This document shows, in pieces, positions 1 through 9,930 of a stretch of DNA of 64,000 nt. The notes under the pieces were generated by a model that saw nothing but the letters and a program-made list of their open reading frames with translations, did no database searches and had not been told where the DNA came from. The stretch is from Macrosoma leucophasiata. Lineage: Eukaryota > Arthropoda > Insecta > Lepidoptera > Hedylidae. Position 1 is the stretch's first letter. Each line of letters opens with the position of its first letter. The position numbers and the translations under genes were made by a program. The stretch is taken from positions 12,842,001 through 12,906,000 of the forward strand of contig JAWQUS010000032.1 in assembly GCA_036365455.1 (NCBI GenBank), written 5' to 3'.

Positions 1-458
1 CATTTTATGTCGAGATAATTAAAATATTTTTTAATATTTGAAGTGGCGAGATTATTTAGAGTACCTTGTGGTAGCAACCTTGTCCATTAAAAACTTTAGG
101 TATACAAAAAATACCCAAAAAACCAGTTAGTCCCATCACTAAAAAGGGATAATTAATAGAATAGGAACCGATTTATTTCCAAACTAAAGTAATGCGCGTT
201 ATACTTTTGGAAAATTTAAGAAAAAGATTTAAAATTTAAATAATACCAAGTTCGTTAACAATACCTACCAATTCACTATTTTTGCAGGGGTATTTAATTG
301 TCGTAAAAGATCAATGGTCAAATGGGGAATCAAGGTCGATTTCAATATAGCTAATTTGAAGACTTACTATAGTCCGTCTATCAATCATAATATTCGTAAT
401 CCTGCAGCTCGGCAAACCTAACGTAATCATTTTTTTTTAAGAAAAATTTTAAAAAAAT
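1..458. other. AT-rich intergenic DNA, nothing recognised
   Basis: No coding potential, tRNA-like box or clear repeat boundary is visible here. It is short A/T runs without a long open frame. Confidence 0.5.
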
Positions 459-530
459 GTCTTCAGGCGGACTTTGAACCCGCGACCACTTTCGAATCCA
501 GCCGCTCTCCCAACTAAGCTACCGAAGTCC
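459..530 (-). repeat. tRNA-like SINE head (SINE-D family)
   Basis: Read on the minus strand the segment begins GACTTCGGTAGC, has a tRNA-like D-arm with a run of TAGCTTAGTTGG, a B-box-like GGGTTCAAAG and ends in CTGAAGAC, so its ends can pair as an acceptor stem. It is a diverged relative of the tRNA-like units at 26422-26497 and 26728-26803. The anticodon arm is not canonical, so a functional tRNA is unlikely. Confidence 0.6.
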
Positions 531-726
531 ACACCTGATTGTCGAATTTTTACTACACTGCTGATGGATTTTTGTTCTGCTGTATGGATGCAAATCGTGG
601 ATGATGACACAACGCGATGAATCCAAGTTTTTATGAACCAATGCCTGAGACACATCTCCAATGAGGAACTATGAACTCTCTGTCATGACAAACCCTCAGA
701 AAAACTCCCGATCACACACCCAGACA

Positions 727-1170
727 AGCTCTGCAATGGTCTCCAAAAGGGAACAGGAAACGTGGCCGTCCCTAGCACATCAAAAGGCGTTCGATAGAGG
801 AGGAACTGAAAACAATTAGGCTGCCGTGGTCCGAGTTGAAATGTGCAGACCTGCGCCACACCGCGGACACTCCACCAAAATTCCATACAAACGCTTAATT
901 TGGTTTCTATTAGGTACACAGACATAAATCAGTGACATGTATTTACACGCGCACCTGTGTGCGTAGCACGTACAAAATACCAACTGTCGCCCATAAGAGG
1001 GGAAGGGGTTGAGTGATGCGAGCAAATCGGGCGGGACGTCGAAGTGTCCATTCTATACGTAGTATTAGGTATTACATATTCTCTGCCTGCGCAGCCCAAG
1101 ACAGAACGCGATGGCGGAGTACTGTGGATGCCCTCTACGGCCTCTACCTGACCTAGGGCATACAGATGCT
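727..1170 (+). pseudogene. LINE ORF2 C-terminal fragment, split by element X
   Basis: When the inserted element at 857-1085 and one copy of the 7-bp repeat CCTGCGC are set aside, the plus strand reads through a typical C-terminal tail of an insect non-LTR retrotransposon protein: a KRGRP block near 750-770, then SIEEELK, LPWSEL and QDRTRWRSTVDALYG, followed by a stop near 1155. In the family this region lies well after the reverse transcriptase. No RT motifs remain upstream, so this is a 5'-truncated dead copy. The clade is not determined. Confidence 0.6.
857..1085 (+). mobile_element. Unclassified element X, copy 1
   Basis: A 229-bp unit from CACACCGCGGACAC to CATATTCTCTG, flanked on both sides by CCTGCGC (850-856 and 1086-1092). 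Removing it restores the LINE reading frame around it, which proves insertion. Other copies lie at 3343-3559 (minus), 11576-11799 and 18412-18558. It has no obvious terminal inverted repeat, no poly-A tail and no ORF. A short retroposon or a poorly conserved DNA-transposon derivative are both possible. Confidence 0.75.
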
Positions 1171-1529
1171 TTAAGTCAAGTAAGGCATGAAAGGAGCAAC
1201 AGGAGAGACAACATAAATTAGGTTGTCTGAAAAGTGTATTTGTAATAGTGAGTTAATAGATTTTAAAAGGCCACGAGGCAGTGAATCGTAGTTATTGGTA
1301 TTTATTTATGCTTAAATATGTCTGCTTATATGTGAGCATTCAATGCTGTTTTTTTGCATTTGGCAGAAAACTTCTAGATGAGCAAGATTTTGTAATAAAA
1401 CGACTATTGTAAAAAGTGTCCCTTACCAGCCGCTACTGGTCACTTTCATAACTCAAAATGTATATAGATACCAATGCTTTTACCACTGTTTCAAACAAAT
1501 ACCCTTGTTCACCACTTAAAAAAAATGTA
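1171..1529. other. Intergenic, nothing recognised
   Basis: AT-rich, no gene or repeat signature seen. Confidence 0.4.
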
Positions 1530-1532
1530 TTA

Positions 1533-1729
1533 AGGTGCAATTCCGTGGGTCGCGATCGATCGCGCCATTATAGATGCAGTATGAAAATGTATGGAACCGC
1601 TTCCGTATTTCGCGAAAGACGCGCGCGGCCAACGACAGTCGTGAGCCGCGCGCGGCCATGCGTATATTGACATCAGAAACGTCATGGATCGCGCGGCCGC
1701 GATCGTTCGCGACCCACGGAATTGCACCT
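1533..1729. mobile_element. MITE with 23-bp TIR and TTA duplication
   Basis: A 197-bp element with perfect 23-bp terminal inverted repeats starting AGGTGCAATTCCGTGGGT, flanked by TTA at 1530-1532 and 1730-1732. The interior is strikingly GC- and CpG-rich (GCGCGCGGCC blocks, TCGCGA, GATCG) against an AT-rich background. A 3-bp TWA duplication is what PIF/Harbinger-type transposases produce, so a non-autonomous Harbinger relative is the best guess. No transposase is encoded. Confidence 0.8.
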
Positions 1730-1732
1730 TTA

Positions 1733-2241
1733 TGAACTACATGTTTCATGCGAACAAAACACAAGACGACGGTCTTGGTGGGCGGCACTGCACGCAAGGT
1801 GTGGGTTCAGCTATAAATATGGGTCTGACCTGAATATTTTATTGTTACATGTATTAACATGCCCGTTTTTGTTCGAACTTAAACGCAAATGCTTGGCTCA
1901 ATTTATTGTAGGTACTGACTGACTTGGAAACCGACGAGAAATTCAACGGGTTATCTTTATGGGTTATAAGAAATCACGTTAACAGCATTTCAAACTTAGG
2001 TTTTCAGAGGGTGAAAAATACGAAAAGTATTACTGAATAGGTATGTACCTACTGCAACACTGCAACATTCCAAGCGTGTCTACAAAAATCTAATTGAATA
2101 ATAGATACCTCTTTATTAAGTCACAAAAACCTTAGCTTATAATAACTTATACAACACTCTGTAACTGTAAAATTTTTATTTTCGCAATAATAGGCAGAAC
2201 ATGCGAGAGAATTTAAGAAACTAAATTTAATTTGACTTATA
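1733..2241. other. Intergenic, nothing recognised
   Basis: AT-rich, no supported gene. Confidence 0.4.
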
Positions 2242-2552
2242 ACGTAACTTTATGCCTGTAATCCCCGAAGGGGTAGGCAGAGGTAAATGCATGCATTCAA
2301 TCATACATGCAAACACCCACGACTCGCCGGTTACGTTTTGGCCCATGTAACAAGTGGCGAACCTGTTGCCATCTCCGGGCACATTACCAAACTCCGGGGT
2401 GCTGGGAAACTTTCAGAAAATGGAAAAATCCCAATAGAAGCAGAGATAAAGGATTTTAAACCGTTATCTCTGATAGTCCCCGACCCGGGAATCGAACCCA
2501 GGATCTCCAGCGTAATAGTAGTGGCCTGCTACCACTACGCTACTGAGGTAGT
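2242..2552 (-). repeat. tRNA-derived SINE-A, copy 1
   Basis: On the minus strand the head reads TAGCGTAGTGGTAGCA (A-box-like) and TGGGTTCGATTCCCGG (B-box), the internal RNA polymerase III promoter pattern of a tRNA-derived SINE. The body runs about 310 bp to a tail reading CTGCCTACCCCTTCGG on the minus strand. Other copies: 11041-11346 (plus), 44103-44416 (minus), fragments 23522-23640 and 57142-57213. Confidence 0.8.
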
Positions 2553-2602
2553 TTCATGGCATTATCATTAGGTAAGCTATTATAATAATAAATATTAATA
2601 AT

Positions 2603-2809
2603 AAAATACGCTTACACTCACAGCCCCACAGTAGGTATAAACCTGTGTCGTGGGTGCCGTTATATATTATACAAACAACATATACACAAACACCCAGACC
2701 CGAAACAAATATCTGTAGGCCATACAAATATTTGTCCTGGTGGGGGGATCGAACCCGCGACCCTTCGAATCAAACAGTGAATTCACACCGCTAGACTAAC
2801 CGGGTCGTC
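2603..2809 (-). repeat. tRNA-derived SINE-B, copy 1
   Basis: The minus strand begins GACGACCCGGTTAGTCTAG, with A-box-like TAGTCTAGCGG and B-box GGGTTCGATCC, then about 200 bp ending in CGTATTTT and an A/T tail. It is a compact tRNA-derived SINE. Four other copies, all minus: 15103-15317, 32524-32733, 57825-58026, 58596-58796. Confidence 0.8.
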
Positions 2810-3342
2810 AAATTGTTATAACATGTTGTCTTATAAAGTCGCATAGACACATTAGGCACCCCAAGAAAAGAATTCAAAGATTTTTTTTAAAAAAAACGTT
2901 GTAACTCGCTCACACATCGAGATAATTAAGACAATTAATCAAAACGGTAGCGTTAATCGTTTTAAACAAAACATATTCACCGGCAAATTAAGTTTCATCA
3001 GTCCACAAGGCAATAATTTAAAAAAACGTGTACAAATACGCAATACTTTCATATCACGTTCCATCAATACTGGCTGATTGCAATCAAGTGAATCAACCCT
3101 TATTGAGTTTGCGGACGAATCCGGGCGCACACTGTGTGCTAACCGAACTGTTTGCTCGGGTTATTATCCCGGAGTATGGACTTATGCGTTACTGGATGTG
3201 ACAATTCATTTTCTTTTAAAAAAGCATGCCTTTTTAATGGGCCCCAAGTGAATAGGTACTGCTGCCTGTGGATACTTGTAACGGGACCAAACATAACCGA
3301 AACACGATATTTATGTCATCAATATCTTTTTGTGGGCGGTGG
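2810..3342. other. Intergenic, nothing recognised
   Basis: No supported gene or repeat boundary. Confidence 0.4.
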
Positions 3343-3559
3343 CAGAGAATATGTAATAATACTACGTGTAGAATGGACACTTCGACGTCCCGATTTCCTC
3401 GCCTCACCCAACCTCCTCCCTTCTTATGGACGACGTTTGGTATTCTCTACGTGCTACGCACACAGGTGCACGTGTAAATACACGACACTGATTGATGTCC
3501 GTGTAATAGAGACCAAATTAAGCGTTTGTATGTAATTTTGGCGGAGTGTCCGCGGTGTG
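3343..3559 (-). mobile_element. Unclassified element X, copy 2
   Basis: A 217-bp minus-strand copy running from CAGAGAATATG to CCGCGGTGTG on the plus strand. The flanks GCGGTGG and GCGGCCG are an imperfect 7-bp match, as expected for an older insertion. Confidence 0.7.
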
Positions 3560-3973
3560 GCGGCCGTTAGTGATGTTTACGGCCTCGCACTATAACACTC
3601 TAGTTATCTACCACCAGTAAAGTGGTTTACTTTCATTACCTAGTTAATTTTATAGTAGAGTATGAATAATGGACTAAATACTTACTGCTAATAGCTATTA
3701 GATACAATAAGTTCTGGCAGATTCGTTCATTTCTAATGAAATTAACACCTATAACAAGATTTTTTTTAAATAAAATTCAGGACTCAGATTTCATAATTAT
3801 CTATTTGCCTCACTTGAGTTATATTCAATCACCCTGACCCATGATTATATACCATAATAGAGTTAGTTTACCGTACTAATCAACTCACACCAGGGTTAGA
3901 ATTATCTACTCTAGGTACTTGACGGTAATCAAAAACTGACGAAACCGATACCTACACTATATCCATAGAAAAC

Positions 3974-4025
<52 letters not shown>

Positions 4026-4786
4026 AATCATCACTATGTATGGTGTTCACATAGATAACTCAGAAGTTGTTCAACCAGCTATTATAACTCATTGGGTGTT
4101 CAACAAGCTATTCGGTAATCAAATGTGACTGAAAATACTGTTTTTACTCATCGACTAGAAGTATATAGGATATAGACATGCTCGGATTCTGCTTATTACT
4201 ATGGCGTTCCTACTTATTTTGTTATCGAATTAGATTAAAATTTAGACAAAAGTTTAAGAAGTGAAGCGTGCGTAACTCTCAACTTAAAGTCAATTCCAAC
4301 TAAATTACATATCTTCGGAATATCATATTAATTCTTTAAGCCACATCTAGTCAGTGCTATATCATAAAAAACAGTCTAATAATAACATAAACCCGCGTCT
4401 ATATTATCTTTATCAGGCGATTTATCAATTTTATATTATTCGAAATGACCTAAACAACCTAAATGATTTGTGGTTACCACATCGAAGGATGTTTGGATGA
4501 AAACTATTTTTTTTTGTTTTGTATTACGCCCTCATTTACATGGGACTACCCCGAAAACCGCGAAATTGTGAATCTATTGCGAATATGTTTGTTTGAATGG
4601 CTTGTAATGGTGACTTATGGATGGACGGATGGGTTTAGTAATGCGTAAGGAATGGATATTTAGCCTTTGTGATGTTATTTCCGTATACATTTACAATGCC
4701 GCTATATATTTTTTGCCTTTTTCTAGCTTATAAATTAATGATAATATATGAAGATTATGTTTTTTTTTGGGTTAAGTGGTATTGAA
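3560..4786. other. AT-rich intergenic DNA with an (AT)n microsatellite
   Basis: Contains an uninterrupted AT/TA dinucleotide run at about 3977-4022. Otherwise no gene or element is seen. Confidence 0.6.
3977..4022. repeat. (AT)n microsatellite
   Basis: About 22 uninterrupted AT units. Expected to be length-polymorphic. Confidence 0.95.
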
Positions 4787-4915
4787 TGGTACTGGTGGTA
4801 GAGTTCTAGTGTAGAAACTCGAGGGCGTATATGTCTAGATGTCTTTAAGACTGCTATAGTCACTTACCATCCATGTGAGTGGAGGTTTGCTTGTCACCTA
4901 CCTACATAACAAAAA
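4787..4915 (+). repeat. Retroposon E, internally deleted copy
   Basis: The head GGTACTGGTGGTAGAG and the tail GGTTTGCTTGTCACC with a following ACATAAC are present, but the roughly 150 bp between them are missing relative to the complete copy at 28284-28566. Confidence 0.55.
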
Positions 4916-4941
4916 TGGTATTATTGCCTTTTTAGATACTA

Positions 4942-5199
4942 CTAGCTGACCCGGCAAACTTCGTATTGCCTTATAATGAAATAATGTGTCAAAGGTTTGA
5001 TAGATACGGACTATTCGTATGGGAAAATGAAATTGTGATTTTTACTATTTCCCTTCAATTTTTTCATATTTTTTACCTTTTAAACCTTCCCTAGACCTCC
5101 AAAAATCATTCCAAACCAAAATTAACCAAATCGGTCCAGCCGTTCTCGAGTTTTAGCGAGACTAACGAACAGCAATAGATTTATATATATATATATAGA
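4942..5199 (-). mobile_element. Non-autonomous Helitron-like element, copy 1
   Basis: Read on the minus strand it begins TCTATATATATAT, ends GGGTCAGCTAG, and sits between A (4941) and T (5200), the insertion rule of Helitrons. It carries no Rep/helicase gene. Related copies: about 22013-22263 and 39090-39349, same orientation. Confidence 0.75.
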
Positions 5200-6027
5200 T
5201 GACACCATCTTAAAATCGAACGCTCCGTCATAAAGTAAGTTAGTTGAATCCATAGAATTAACTAAAAGCAGTGTATAGCATAGGTATTATGTGATTTGAT
5301 TTGTTCAAATCACATTCTATTTAATTAATGTATCAAAATTTTGACGTACCAGCCATTGCGAGAACAAGCGAATATAATATTTATTACGTGGGCATAAGAC
5401 ACACAAGAATGGCATGCGAATTTGTAATTAGTGTTACCATACCGCACCTTTAGAATTTGAAGTGGCATATGTATCTCAAAAAATTAATAAAATGACTTTT
5501 ATACATCAAACGACTTAAAAACATGTAGATAACCTATCATATTATTAATAATTTGGTACCTTCCTTCTAAATAATTAAATCAAGTTTAACATACATAAAA
5601 ATCTTAGACTAATTAATTTTATTAAAATTGAATTCACGAGATAAAAAGGGTGCACGGAATGGAATAACATTGAATCATTCAGGGATCATCCTACAATATC
5701 ATATTATGCAGTTTAACTTTTAACACTTATTTTGAAAAAAACTTTAAAAAAGATTACCATTTAACTCTGACTATCATAGTCACCCTACTCCACATCAATA
5801 GTGCCGTCTTCATTAGTGGAAAAAAAACAGGTATCATTGATTTTGATTGGAAAATTCGTTCGTTATTTTATTGTTTGTGGTAAAATTTCACTGTTACATT
5901 TAATTTTATTAATGAATATCGGATATAAAATTGGTGATGCCAACGAGGTTTTCGTTATTTGCAAATGAACAAATTAATAACAAACATTTTAAGGGGAATA
6001 CCATGAATTAATATTGAATTTTATTAT
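5200..6027. other. Intergenic, nothing recognised
   Basis: AT-rich, no gene seen. Confidence 0.4.
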
Positions 6028-6151
6028 CTATACTTATAATAAATCTGTCTGTAGAAGTGTTAATTCTGTACATTGAAAATATTGAAAAAATATATACCAG
6101 GGGATGTTACTAGATCGATACCGAGCACAAATATGTGATTAGAAAATTTTT

Positions 6152-6182
<31 letters not shown>

Positions 6183-6380
6183 TCAAGCATCACATAAAAA
6201 CTACCGGTCCGATTACAATGAAACTTGGTATGATTATACATACCAAGTTTCATTGTAATCGGACCGGTAGTTTGACCTTTGGCGCACAACACTGGGTACT
6301 TTTATTCCCGGAAAAAAAGCTGTTTGTCTGTGTGTTTGTGCACGCTAATTTCAGAAACGGCTTATTTGATTTGCAGTTTT
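6028..6380 (+). repeat. Helitron-like repeat with (TCTG)n and a perfect hairpin
   Basis: Starts TCTATACTTATAATAAA, a typical Helitron-like 5' end in moths, and includes a tetranucleotide TCTG run (about 6152-6180) directly before a perfect inverted repeat (6198-6240 and 6241-6273 region). The 3' end cannot be placed confidently. Confidence 0.5.
6198..6273. repeat. Perfect 33-35 bp inverted repeat
   Basis: The left arm 6198-6230 begins AAACTACCGGTCCGATT; the right arm 6241-6273 is its exact complement, with a loop of about 6-10 nt. The exact identity of the arms suggests a recent origin. Confidence 0.9.
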
Positions 6381-6485
6381 ACTAATATATTGTGGTAAGT
6401 TTAACTTAACATTTAGTGTTTGTTTCATGTTAATCGGTTCAGAAAAAAAAAAGTTACGACAGTTTAAAGAATCATGTACCTATTA

Positions 6486-6642
6486 GGTTGGGGAAAAAGT
6501 TTCTTCGCATTTTTTAAGATAATTCAAAACATTTTTTAATATAGTTTATTTAAATTTAACTAAAGTATGTATGTACCATTTTGTTCGATAACCTTTTGCC
6601 ATCTTGTAGGTAGGGACATGATCCCATTGCTATAAAAATTTT
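6486..6642 (-). mobile_element. Mariner 3'-end fragment (copy C)
   Basis: Begins at a TA (6484-6485) with GGTTGGGGAAAAAGT and matches, in reverse, the last 155-160 bp of the mariners at 23761-24966 and 60612-61904, including the coding end that specifies RWQKVIEQNGTYIL. The match stops inside the transposase end, so only a relic remains. Confidence 0.85.
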
Positions 6643-6713
6643 ATAATTTTAAGGACCTTTCCGATCTTTTATTTATATGTTGGTGTAAGAAAATCTTCTT
6701 CGAACAACGTTTT

Positions 6714-6893
6714 TACGGCCCTGTAATTTCCGGCATAGAAGCATCACACCTTAGGCCTCAGGAGTGGTAACGCATCTGCATTTTGACCTTTGTCTAAGTG
6801 TGGGTGTCTATAGGCTGCAGTCATCACTTAACATCAATGTTAACTGCATGGTTGACTGCCACTTCCATTACATTAAAAAAAAAACAAAAAAAA
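6714..6893 (+). repeat. Retroposon E, 5'-truncated copy
   Basis: Matches the second half of the complete copy at 28284-28566, from GGCCCTGTAATTTCCGGC to the tail TGCCACTTCCATTACAT followed by an A-run. Confidence 0.8.
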
Positions 6894-7504
6894 ACCTGAA
6901 GATTTAAAAACCTAATTTCATTTATTTGGTTTATCTTATTTCCTCTTTAAACGACTGTTAAATTACAGTTTTTATTAAACAGGATTCAAAGATACATCCC
7001 AAAATCCGAATTCTGGACAAAACAACAAAATAAGCTTGACGAAAACACAAAGATCACGAAACCTCGCCACATCCTCCCAAATTACACTAATGACACACTT
7101 TAAAAAAACTAAACTCTTACGTGATGATTTGTTACCGACTGTACCAACTTAGACGCTACAATTTCGCTGCAAAATAACATCTTATGTGAAGAAGATAGGG
7201 TATAGTCGGGCACAAAAGTGTATTGGGACAGCAAATAAAATTTTGTAGAATTAAAAGAAATTAATCTCTGTGCTCCCGTTTGCAATCTGTCGTTTTCATT
7301 CAGGGATGAAACGCTGCGGTTTTGATACTTTGCACTTGGATAATACTTCCTGTTGTCACGTTGGTTAAAGCTATATTTCTGAATACCTAGTTGGTAAATT
7401 GAAGTAAATAAGGTACCATTACAAGGTAGGTACCATTGTAAGTCACTGGTGACAGAGCTCAAGTACCTACCGTTGTTGAAGAAATCGGGAGCTTTGGTTA
7501 TAAT
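6894..7504. other. Intergenic, nothing recognised
   Basis: Open frames here have no recognisable domain. Confidence 0.4.
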
Positions 7505-7762
7505 TTTTTTTTGTTATGTAATGGTAGTGGCAAACAAGCATGCAGTTCACAATGATGTTAAGTGATGACTGCAGCCTATTAGTGTTGCCCAAAATCGGTC
7601 TTGGTCTTGCAGTCTTGGTCTTGTTCTTGCATTTTTGCAAGACCAAGACCAAGACCAAGACTGCCTAATTTTAGCAAGACCAAGAACAAGACTGACGGTG
7701 CAAGATTTGAGCAAGACCAAGACTAAGCCTGCGAGACTCTTGCGTCTTGCAGTTAGGACTGA

Positions 7763-7900
7763 TGGTGAGATTCACAGACCGCACTACGACTTTACTTTGA
7801 GCAAATCATGCTTTGAGTATGCAGAATTGTATGGGTTTTGCCAGTTCGAAGCGTACTTTGCTCGAAAGTAAAGTCTTAGTCCGGTCTGTGAATCTCGCCC
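7763..7900. mobile_element. 138-bp fold-back MITE (MITE-1), copy 1
   Basis: Flanked by TGA on both sides (7760-7762, 7901-7903). Nearly the whole element is one inverted repeat beginning GGTGAGATTCACAGACC and closing with CTGTGAATCTCGCC. It is exactly the same length as the copies at 37247-37384, 40365-40502 and 62018-62155. Confidence 0.85.
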
Positions 7901-9013
7901 TGAGTGTCGCGAAGTAGGTACAGGTTGTTTTTTCGTGACAATCGACCTTATGTTTTCAGTTATAAGGTCAATTTTTCAATGTGACCGAAGGAGGTAGGTA
8001 TTAAGTTTCGTGTTGACTCATGTACGCAACTAAAACCGACACTTTACCGATCTAACCTGGGCCCAACCCTGAACAACCCAAGGTATCTATTGAAAAAAAA
8101 TGTCAAGTATAGCATATTAGTCTTACGCTCTTTTGCCTATTTCGAAGTGAGATTATTTTCTAAAGCATCATTAGTAATTAGAAAACATAGAAATAGGTTA
8201 AGTGATGAGTCAGCCAGATGGTTACTTTGTATTAATTCTTGGTCAAAAGAATTAATATAAATTAACAATGATATCAAATCTATTATGTAATGTGGCGTAA
8301 TTTAATTACTATTGTATTTTATTTTTTATTGAAATAAATGGTAAAGGAGATGTTACAAAAATGTATGGACCTCCGGCCATGTATTGTACACAATATCATT
8401 AACTGGCAAAATCAATATAAAAACGTTTTTTACTGCATATTTTCATTTTATTTAGCTTTGTTTGCAGCTACAAAATATTATTTGCAGTTAGAATTGCAAC
8501 TCAGACAAACATGGCGACTATGGCGGGCGATGTCATTTTGACATTTTAATTTTTTTAATTGTTTTTTGATTATATAGAACATGGAGAAAAAAGTAATATT
8601 TTCTGAATACTATCGAAATCGATTTCATGTGTTAATACTAAGAAATTAAACTAATCGATTTCCAATTTAAAGAAGCGTCGGCTGTGTCGCCGCCATGTTG
8701 AATATGGTTGAAAATGATAAAATCGTTTGAATTAAATGTGGTAGTAACTCTAATATATATACTTGAATAAATAAATTGCATTTTTTTCGGATTCTTCTTT
8801 AATTTACCCATTTTTTGAAGATGTGTACGATCTAGAGCCGAGCTCGCAACATCTCCTTTTATAACTCTTTTATTTCATTTCATATAATGTGAAAGTCTAT
8901 CAAAGAATAAAGCCACAAATATAAAATCAAGTAAATGACATTAACTGTCACTGATTTGATTTTAATTTTTAAGGCGTGTTAAATGTTAACGTTTATTAAG
9001 AGATAGTCCCGTA

Positions 9014-9086
9014 GGACACGGTAGATAACTCAGTTGGGTAGCGTATTGGCATGGATACTTAGGTTGTGGGTTCGAACCCCACCCGT
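9014..9086 (+). repeat. tRNA-like sequence inside the hAT element
   Basis: GGACACG (9014-9020) pairs perfectly with CGTGTCC at the 3' end, the T-arm GTGGG-TTCGAAC-CCCAC is perfect, and a D-loop-like CAGTTGGGTAG is present. The D-stem is poor and the anticodon loop is only about 6 nt, so I call it a tRNA-derived sequence, not a proven tRNA gene. Confidence 0.5.
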
Positions 9087-9837
9087 GTCCGTTGATTTTT
9101 CGAATTTTAAATTACTTTTTTCCATTTATTAATTTGGTTGGTCTTTACTATGTCTATGGTAGTTCAAACTCAAAATGTACGTTATTCTAAGGTCTAAATT
9201 CTAAAGTAGCGTTAGTAAATAGCAATAGGCCAACAGGTTATTGCGAGACTTGCGAGACTCTTGCTGCAAGACCAAGACCAAGACCAAGACTGAGAGCGCA
9301 ATACCAAGACCAAGACCAGGGGTATTGGCGCAAGACCAAAACCAAGACTGGCCAAGTCTCGTCTTGGTCTTGCATCTGGGCAACACTATAGCCTATAGAT
9401 ACTTACATAAAGACCAAGGTCAAAATGCAGATGCGTTACCACTCCTGAGGCCAAAGGTGTTATGCCCCTGTGCCGGAAATTACAGGGTTTTATTAAATTA
9501 CTTTACTAAAAATATTACAAATAACAAAATACTAGCTCACTTGCCAAACGTTGGTCTACCATACAATGCATATGTATGGCAGAACAATCTTTCCATCACG
9601 TGAGATGGTGGTCAAACGTTTTGTCTAAAACGTTAAAAAAAATGTTAATTACATATCCATTTTTCTTTGGTGTAGATAATTATAGCTTTCCAACGACCGC
9701 TTTGTTAGTTTTTAATAGTTACTAATGTTTTGGAATAATACCTAATGGGTATAAAAACTATCCTTAAAAGATAGGTTAAGATAGCTAAAATACCTACTGC
9801 TGGTAGAATTCCAATAGGTAGGTATATGAGCTTGAGG

Positions 9838-9930
9838 ATGTAGGCACCACCGCATTATCGGCGCATTTGGCGGCAGATAGATTAGGTAATTCGATGATGC
9901 CTATGCCCGCCGCTAGACTACCTACTTATA
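9838..9930. repeat. Rearranged retroposon E fragment
   Basis: Contains GTAGGCACCACCGCATTA (plus orientation) followed by GGCGGCAGATAGATTAGGTAAT and GATGCCTATGCCCGC (minus orientation), so two opposite pieces are joined. Confidence 0.45.

Larger units (their letters stand above)
7580..9388. mobile_element. hAT-type non-autonomous element with CAAGAC arrays, copy 1
   Basis: Terminal inverted repeats TAGTGTTGCCC / GGGCAACACTA bound 1809 bp, flanked by 8-bp repeats CAGCCTAT (7572-7579) and TAGCCTAT (9389-9396). TIR form and 8-bp duplication match the hAT superfamily. Both subterminal regions carry tandem CAAGAC/GTCTTG hexamers (7591-7740, 9265-9375) able to fold on themselves. No transposase frame is present. 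It carries a nested 138-bp MITE (7763-7900) and a tRNA-like sequence (9014-9086). A second copy lies at 35331-35872. Confidence 0.8.
7505..9487 (-). repeat. Retroposon E copy split by a hAT-type insertion
   Basis: 7505-7579 and 9389-9487 are consecutive parts of one minus-strand retroposon E (tail, then middle). The break falls in GCAGCCTATAGAC of the consensus, and the 8 bases CAGCCTAT / TAGCCTAT flank the inserted element as its target duplication. Confidence 0.8.

Noticed and set aside
9241..9603. A 120-codon frame with KTKTKT repeats
   Set aside because: It is a translation of the CAAGAC array of the hAT-type element.
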